Position numbers and translations under genes: made by a program
Notes under the pieces: generated by a model
The model's database searches: none
What the model was told of the DNA's origin: nothing
The model's input: only the letters and a program-made list of their open reading frames with translations
Part shown: positions 58,231-64,000 of the stretch, one piece after another
Layout: every line of letters starts with the position of its first letter
How positions within the stretch are numbered: the first letter of the stretch is position 1
Source: Dendrocalamus latiflorus
Lineage: Eukaryota > Streptophyta > Magnoliopsida > Poales > Poaceae
DNA: 64,000 nucleotides
Direction of reading: 5' to 3'
NCBI GenBank assembly: GCA_017311315.1
Contig: CM029669.1
Coordinates: 12,576,390-12,640,389, forward strand

Positions 58231-58549
58231 ATGCAGTAGCCATGCAAGACCCGAACAGAGATGATGCAAAAATTTTCTCGTGCAGTGACCGAACAGGAAA
58301 ACCCGATGCATAATAATTTTTCGTTTCTAATCTACGATGCAATCAACATCTACCCCTTTTCACAATCTACCGATCGACATTGTGCCGGCGACTTGAGGTC
58401 TGCTCACGGTAGATTAGGGCGGATTTGCACCGTAGAGATTCAATCTAGAACGCGAAAGAAATTGCAAATTCAAAGCGATCTAGAAAATTCAATCTATTAG
58501 AGCTTCGATGATTACCTTCGTTCACCGGAGCGATCTCGTGCTGATAACG

Positions 58550-58793
58550 TGTTAAGGAACCGTCGCTGGCGACCAGTTCGATCGATTCCTCTGCTTAGAA
58601 CAAGAACGAATCAATTACAGAAGACATAATAAAAAATTGAACACAGAGATGTAGAGAGAATTTCTGATCTTTCTTTATTGCTTTCAATTGCATCAGGTGT
58701 GTACAATATGCTGGTATGACTCCCTATTTATAACCTACGGTAGGGTGCCCATAATGGGTCAGGGTTACTGGGCTAGGCCCAGGTTTCTCAACA
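58550..58793 (-). repeat. 5' LTR of the antisense Copia
   Basis: 244 bp, followed on the plus strand by TSD GTACC; TATTTATA near 58724 in U3/R. Confidence 0.85.
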
Positions 58794-58883
58794 GTACCAA
58801 ATCAATGCCCATCTGTTAATAGCTTAGGAATAAAAATTTAGTGCTAAGTTGGTCTAATTAGTGAGATTACTATTTACACCTAA

Positions 58884-59104
58884 GGCCCCATTTGGCAAAG
58901 CTCTAGCTCTAGGAAATCTACAAGAGCTGGTCATCTGTAGCTCTAGGAAATCCTGGATCTAGAGTTGCAGGCATGTTAAGTGCATTTACATGACTCATTC
59001 ATTTATATTATATATTAAATAAAAATATTTAAATCACTTTAATTTAGTCAACAAACTACAGATCCAGCATAGATCTTGGAGCTAGAGCTGTGCCAAACGG
59101 GGCC
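58884..59104. mobile_element. Tourist-like (PIF/Harbinger) MITE, 221 bp
   Basis: TIRs GGCCCCATTTGGCAAAGCTC (left) and GGCCCCGTTTGGCACAGCTC (right, reverse-complemented) extend through TAGCTC with two mismatches. The 3-bp TSD TAA lies on both sides (58881-58883, 59105-59107). TAA-type 3-bp TSDs and GGCC ends are characteristic of Tourist elements. It sits about 190 bp upstream of the cytochrome b561 ATG, within its likely promoter. Confidence 0.85.
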
Positions 59105-59289
59105 TAAAAGTCACGAATTCCTTGTTCCTGTTCCAATGTTCCAAACATCAACTTCCTATAAAATTCCTATATTTTCCAATTTCTGTTATACACCTGGATT
59201 CATTTCCTTCCTGTGATTGTCTCCTCTCCCCTCTCCGTCCTTCCCTCTCTTACGCTCGATCTCGCGATCTCGCCGGGGAAGGAGATTGG

Positions 59290-59316
59290 ATGCGATGGCG
59301 GCGGCGCCGGCGGTGA
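59290..59316 (+). promoter_or_regulatory. Overlapping upstream ORF before cytochrome b561
   Basis: ATG at 59290 gives eight codons ending TGA at 59314-59316, out of frame with and overlapping the main ATG at 59295. A scanning ribosome would meet it first, provided the transcript starts upstream. Confidence 0.6.
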
Positions 59317-59444
59317 GGTTCCCGGTGTTCGGCCTCGTGCGGCTGCTGGGCGTGGCCGCGGCGGCGGCCATCCTCGTCTGGGCCGTCCACTTCCGCGGCG
59401 GCATGGCGCTCTCCTCCGAGGAGGACAAGCTCCTCATCTTCAAC
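59295..59444 (+). CDS. Cytochrome b561 family (ascorbate-dependent ferrireductase), exon 1 only
   Basis: ATG 59295 opens a 50-codon first exon ending at a GT donor (59445) in phase 0. The peptide starts MAAAPAVRFPVFGLVRLLGV and continues as a hydrophobic transmembrane helix (about 12-31), then VHFRGGMALSSEEDKLLIFN. This matches the N-terminus of plant cytochrome b561 proteins, whose next residues (the HP-containing helix 2) would be on exon 2. Members carry two hemes across six helices and pass electrons from cytosolic ascorbate over the tonoplast or plasma membrane. No later exon is in the window; the intron contains a Copia element from 60307 and continues beyond 64000. An overlapping upstream ATG at 59290 precedes the start. 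Family call from 50 residues. Confidence 0.75.
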
Positions 59445-60306
59445 GTAATCGAACAAAGACCCCTCATTTCCCTTCAATTATGTCTCCTTTTCTCGTTTCC
59501 ACCGGCGGATTGTGTGTTGATCTTGGAGTCGCTAGTGCGGGATTGTTCGATCGATTGGTCCTAGGATCGGGTCGAGGGGTTTCAGTGTGGCTGAGTTCTT
59601 GGGTAGTATTCTTGCGCCTGGGGCCATGCGAAAGTGAAATGTGATGGATTTAGCAGCGAATCTTGGTGGTTTAGGAGGGGTTTCGCTATCGCCTATGTGG
59701 TGATTAGCGGTGGGGTTTAGCTTCAGGATTGGAGGGATGGCGTGTTCTTGAATTTGACAGCATGCCCGCTTGATGCGTTTCTCGACAATCTATTTATCGA
59801 TTGCTTATGGCAGGAAGTTTTCGGCTCGAGATGATTTTGTTGAGTATGCGATCAAGGACTCAAGGGCTATTTTAAGTTCCTACATCCTATGACCATTGCA
59901 ACTTGATGAATTTTACTGAAAAAAGTTTATCCTTTGCACCATTTCTTTTCACTATGAGTATGGTGCTGTTGTTATTGTAGTTTGTGGGGGAAGTTTTTTC
60001 TTTTGTTTTTCTTATTCTTTTTGGGTCTAGTTAGGAATTTGAGATTAGATTAATAGGTCGATATGTGAGTAGAGTTCTTGCATGTATGGTTCTTTTGGAA
60101 CTGAAATTTCGTTGCGAACCCTCTAGATAGAAATTAGGAAGGTGATCTTGTGCTAGGCTAGTGTTTTGTGATGCTTGTAATGTAGACTAGGATCATGAAG
60201 TCTGTTGTTGATGGATTTGGTAAAGTGGAAAAGGGCAAGATAACCGTGTGCAAAATGAGCATCTGTGCACATTTGAACGTTTGTTGGATAATGGCAAGGC
60301 TGGAAC
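59445..60306 (+). other. 5' part of cytochrome b561 intron 1
   Basis: Intron-like T-rich DNA with no coding signal, up to the Copia insertion. It has no acceptor leading into a recognisable second exon. Confidence 0.6.
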
Positions 60307-60406
60307 TGTTAGATATGTGTATAACCTAGGGGCTTATTTGCACTTTGTATGGATGTATATATTGGCCTGTTGGCCTCTTGCAATACAACAGAGATTCAAA
60401 CCAACA
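60307..60406 (+). repeat. 5' LTR (short) of the Copia element
   Basis: 100 bp, TG...CA. Its GCCTGTTGGCCTCTTGCAATACA segment resembles GCCCATTGGGCCTCTTGAATACA in the TRIM-like LTR at 25534. Confidence 0.7.
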
Positions 60407-60426
60407 TGGTATGAGAGCACGGTTAC

Positions 60427-60455
60427 GGTTAGGGTTAGGGTTAGGGTTAGGGTTT
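60427..60455 (+). repeat. Short GGTTAG (telomere-like) array
   Basis: About four TTAGGG-type units right after the primer site. Grass telomeres use TTTAGGG, so this is more likely a local hexamer expansion than an interstitial telomere. Confidence 0.8.
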
Positions 60456-60876
60456 CTGGCCTGGCCGCCGCCGCCGCCGGAAAACTCTCTCCCTTCCCTG
60501 TGCCTGCGCCTGTCACCGACTCCGCCGTCCCCGCCTCCCGCGATCCCCACTGGCCGCCGGTCCTCGAACGCGCCGCCGAGGCCGACCGCCTCCATTCCGC
60601 CCTCGCCGACGACCGCTCCGCCGCTCGGGGCCGCCGCTGCCGCCGTCAGCCGCCGCCGCCTGCCCCGCGCCGGCCTCTGCTCCTGGCTTCTCTTCGCCGC
60701 CGGATCCGGCCGCCGCCCGTGGGACGCCCGACGTCCGTCCGCCTTTGCCGCTCGGATCCGCCCGAGTGAGTGAATTGCCGCCCGCTGCTCTGAGTTAAGT
60801 AGTGCCTTTACCAAAAAAAAAAGAAAAAAAAGAAAGAAAAAAAGAAAAAAAGGAAAAAAGAAGAAGAAGAAAAAAA

Positions 60877-63800
60877 ATGACTTCCACCGGTGGTTCTTTT
60901 GCCATCCCACTCCCCGCTATTCGTTTTGATGGTACGAATTTCCGGGAGTGGGCGGTGCACTTGCGGATTCTCCTCAACAGTCAGCGTCTGTGGGGTCATC
61001 TCACTGGTGAGGATCCCTGCCCGCCTCGTCCTACACCACCCATCCAGCCCGCTCTCCCTGCTGATGCGGATCAGGCGGCTCGGGACGAGGCCAATGCCGC
61101 GTTGGAGGAGGCCTTGGAGCTCTATCAGTCTGCCCTGCACACCTATGAGCTATGGCAGACGGATGAGGCTCGTGCTACTGCCATCCTGGTAGGTAGCATG
61201 ACCGTGGCTACCTCTATGGATGTGGCGGAGCTGCCGACGACACAGCTTATGTGGGAGCGTCTCCGAGCTCACTATCAGCCGACGAGTGATGCTATGTATC
61301 TCTCAGTCGTGCACTGGGCGCACTCCCTTCAGCAGCTCGATGCCACCGTCGACGACTTCTACCATCAGATATCAGAGGTGTGGCGTCAGCTTGACTCTTT
61401 AGGGCCGGATGTTTGCCGGATCTGTCCTTGCTGTGTGCGGCCCCGTGCTCATCAGGAGACTCACCGTCTCTACGACTTCCTGACGCGTCTCCGACCTGAG
61501 TTCGAGACTGTGCGGGCTCGGCTCCTGACTCGCCACCCGCGCCCGAGCCTAGTGGAGGCTCTCACAGCTGTGCGTGCTGAGGAGACTCGTCTTCGTGCTA
61601 CAGTTCAGACACAGGCAGTCTTGTCTGCCTCTGCACCAGCCTCTTCAGCACCGGCCGAGCTCTCTTCCCCAGCTCCCACCGCCCCTGTAGCTGCTGCTTC
61701 TACTACAGGCCTTCACTGCACGTACTGCCAGCGTGATGGTCACAGGTACCAGGACTGCTACAAGAGGAGGAAGGACCAGAGTCGTCGGGGTGGACGTCCC
61801 CCGAAGGGCTCTGACAGTTCCTCCTCTCGCCAGGGCTGCCAGGGTTCCACCAGTGATGCCGCACAGCAGTTGCTCTCGCTCCTCCAGCGCCTTGGTGTCG
61901 GCTCATCCTCAGACTCTTCGGGTTCAGCTCGTCTGGCTCTTGCTTCTCAGCAGTCTTCCACGCCTCCGCCTCCGCCTCCTCCCTCATCAGGTACTTTATC
62001 TCCGTGGATCTTAGACTCTGGTGCTTCTTTTCACATGACACCAGATTCCACACATCTCACCTCTATACGGCCCACAGTTCCTTCTTCTACTGTTCAAACT
62101 GCAGATGGTACCCCTCTGCCTGTTGTAGGTCGAGGCACGTTGTCTACCTCCTTTCATGTTCCTGCAGTTTCTCATGTTCCTCAGCTTACTTTGCAGCTTA
62201 TGTCGGCTGGTCAGATCACTGATCACAACTGTCGTGTTGTTCTTGAGTCTGACTCTTGTTCCGTTCAGGATCGTTGCACGGGGACTCTGCTTGGTACTGG
62301 CCCTCGCCGCCGTGATTCGCAGCGTCTCTGGGAGCTCGACTGGCTTCATCTGCCCTCTGCTCTCTCCACCAGCCAGTCAGCTACGACCACTCCCTCTGGG
62401 CTTGCTGCGTCCACTATCTCCTTCGCTCAGTGGCACCATCGTCTCGGTCATCTTTGTGGTTCACGTCTTTCGTCACTTGTTGGTCGTGGTGTTCTTGGGT
62501 CTGTTTCTGGGGATACTTCTTTACATTGTATGGGTTGCAAGCTTGGCAAACAGCTGCAGCTCCCCTATCCCTCTAGTGACTCTATTTCTGCTCGTCCTTT
62601 TGATCTTGTACATTCTGATGTTTGGGGTCCTGCCCCCTTCGTTTCGAAAGGGGGTCATCGCTACTATGTGATCTTTATTGATGATTATTCTCGCTATACT
62701 TGGCTCTATTTTATGTCCTCTCGCAGTCAGGTTCTCTCTATTTATCAGCGCTTCACCACTATGATTCGCACTCAGTTCGGTTTGACTATTCGTGTGTTTC
62801 GTGCTGACTCTACTGGCGAGTATCTCTCTACAGCCTTCCGCTCTTTTCTTGCTGAACAGGGTACTCTTCCCCAGTATTCCTGTCCTGGTGCTCATGCTCA
62901 GAATGGTGTCTCTGAGCGTAAGCATCGTCACTTACTTGAGACTGCTCGAGCCCTCATGCTTGCCTCCTCTGTTCCCCCTCATTTTTGGGCTGAGGCTGTC
63001 TCCACTGCAGCTTTCCTTATCAACATGCAGCCTTCCACCGCCCTTCAGGGATCCACTCCTGTTGAGCGTCTTCTTGGTCGAGCCCCAGAGTATGGTCATC
63101 TTCGCTGTTTTGGTTGTGTTTGCTTTGTTCTCCTCCCACCTCGTGAGCGCACTAAGCTGACTGCTCAGTCAGCTGAGTGTGTTTTTCTTGGCTATAGTCT
63201 TGAGCATAAGGGTTATCGCTGCTATGACCCTGTGGCACGTCGGATGAGGATTTCCCGGGATGTCATTTTTGACGAGTCTCGACCTTACTATCCTCGTTCT
63301 CCCCCAGTCAGATCTGATTCACTTGCTGAGTCAGTCTCCTTTCTGACTTTTCCTTATTCTCCACCTGCTTCCACTATTACTTTGCCTCGTCCACCTCCAC
63401 CTCCTTCGGCCTCGTCTTCCCCTGATCCTCCTCCACCTATGTCGGAGAACCATTCCCACTCTTTTGTTGAGATTTCACCTTTTCCCTTGCACTACTCTCG
63501 TCGGCCTCGACCTCCTCCTTCAGTTGGCACTCCCTCCTTGCTGGGCCCTGTTCCCAGTTCCTCTTCTACATCCTTGTCAGATCCTGCTCCCAGATACGAC
63601 CTTCGTGATCGCCACACTGTTAGGCAGCCTGAGCGCTATGGTTTTGCGGCCACTGCCTCTTCTGAGCCTCTGACTTATCGTGAGGCTGATGCTCAAACTG
63701 AGTGGCAACTTGCGATGTCTGAGGAGCTTGCTGCTTTGGAGCGTACCGGCACTTGGGATCTTGTACCCTTACCTGCACATGTCACTCCCATCACGTGCAA

Positions 63801-63879
63801 GTGGGTATACAAGATCAAGACTCGGTCGGATGGTTCCCTTGAGCGCTACAAGGCTCGTCTTGTGGCACGTGGTTTTTAG
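60877..63879 (+). pseudogene. Copia gag-pol with a single premature stop in RT
   Basis: The frame is open further upstream (to 60802), but that part is lysine translation of an A-rich tract. ATG 60877, which starts MTSTGGSFAIPLPAIRFDGTNF (a gag motif), is the better start. UBN2-type gag is followed by zinc knuckle CTYCQRDGHRYQDC (281-294), protease LDSGASFHMTP (Asp380), pre-integrase WHHRLGHLCG (about 519) and integrase with Asp581, Asp644 and Glu680 (D-x35-E). A Ser/Pro-rich linker leads to RT starting WVYKIKTRSDGSLERYKARL. Codon 1001 is TAG (63877-63879). The same frame remains open after it (EHGRDYDETFAPVAHM...) to the window end. A single CAG-to-TAG change would explain the stop. Otherwise the polyprotein looks well preserved. 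Confidence 0.85.
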
Positions 63880-64000
63880 CAGGAGCATGGTCGTGACTAT
63901 GATGAGACATTTGCTCCTGTTGCTCACATGACCACCGTTCGCACTCTCCTTGCTGTTGCCTCCGTTCGACAGTGGTCCATCTCTCAGTTAGATGTCAAGA

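Larger units (their letters stand above)
51673..58793 (-). mobile_element. Complete but decayed Copia element, antisense
   Basis: LTRs at 58550-58793 (5') and 51673-51914 (3'), read on the plus strand as TGTTAAGGAACC...TTTCTCAACA. Exact TSD GTACC at 51668-51672 and 58794-58798. Primer site TTATCAGCACG on the minus strand (58547-58537). The LTRs differ at many positions (roughly one in ten by eye), so the insertion is much older than the one at 19237. A GC-rich leader of about 1.65 kb precedes gag. All Copia domains are traceable in order but broken. Confidence 0.9.
60307..64000 (+). mobile_element. Copia element with ~100-bp LTR in the cytochrome b561 intron, runs off the window
   Basis: 5' LTR 60307-60406 (TGTTAGATATG...ACCAACA) with the primer site TGGTATGAGAGC directly adjacent (60407-60418). 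A GGTTAG array (60427-60455), a GC-rich leader and an A-rich purine tract (60811-60876) precede gag-pol. The 3' LTR lies outside the window, so age and TSD (left flank GGAAC) cannot be checked. Sense orientation relative to the host gene. Confidence 0.8.

Noticed and set aside
60427..60455. Interstitial telomere
   Set aside because: The unit is TTAGGG, not the grass TTTAGGG, only about four copies, located in a retroelement leader.
60802..60876. Upstream start for the Copia polyprotein
   Set aside because: It would add only Lys/Arg/Glu translated from an A-rich tract; the gag motif begins right after ATG 60877.

Overview
The window is plant nuclear DNA, most likely from a grass (Poaceae). 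Host genes have GT-AG introns, GC-rich first exons and plant-specific products. They sit among nested LTR retrotransposons, CACTA, hAT and MITE elements typical of cereal genomes. I cannot name the genus. No prokaryotic features, rRNA, tRNA or CRISPR array are visible.

Host genes. (1) CYP38, a thylakoid-lumen cyclophilin, + strand 7430-12893, seven coding exons, about 423 aa. (2) Dr1/NC2-beta, the histone-fold subunit of the TBP-binding corepressor NC2, + strand 16892-27792, five coding exons, about 260 aa with a Q/P-rich tail. (3) A broken terminal exon of a TauD/clavaminate-synthase-like dioxygenase, - strand 29080-29416. (4) The first exon of a cytochrome b561 family gene, 59295-59444; its other exons lie beyond the right edge.

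Layout. 1-2.9 kb: decayed LTR-retroelement sequence, a 142-bp duplication and a minisatellite. 2.9-6.57 kb: decayed hAT element with a dead transposase. 7.4-12.9 kb: CYP38, with a MITE in intron 1 and an antisense LINE fragment in intron 3. 13-16.9 kb: a tRNA-derived SINE, a 1.3-kb non-autonomous hAT and a MITE. 16.9-27.8 kb: Dr1, whose 8.1-kb intron 2 holds a short LTR element into which an intact Copia element (19237-25080, LTRs reading as identical, 1598-aa polyprotein) has inserted. 29-31.5 kb: dioxygenase remnant, an antisense LTR with an AC/AT microsatellite, and a Copia gag fragment. 31.5-41.8 kb: a broken large-gag (SIRE/Maximus-like) Copia split by a 3.25-kb solo LTR. 41.9-45.5 kb: antisense Copia pol remnant split by a CACTA element. 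45.5-48.1 kb: truncated LTR related to the solo LTR. 48.1-51.7 kb: unassigned. 51.7-58.8 kb: complete but decayed antisense Copia. 58.9-59.1 kb: Tourist-like MITE. 59.3-64 kb: cytochrome b561 exon 1, then a Copia element in its intron with a single premature stop in reverse transcriptase.

The host genes are unrelated housekeeping loci (photosystem assembly, transcriptional repression, membrane electron transfer) and do not form a cluster. The window mainly records layered insertions: at least six elements have target-site duplications (TSDs) readable on both sides, which fixes their boundaries and relative order. I found no convincing new biological system. The most notable items are the apparently very young Copia nested inside the Dr1 intron, the precise solo-LTR excision scar in a gag gene, and the orphan dioxygenase exon beside an LTR/primer-binding site.
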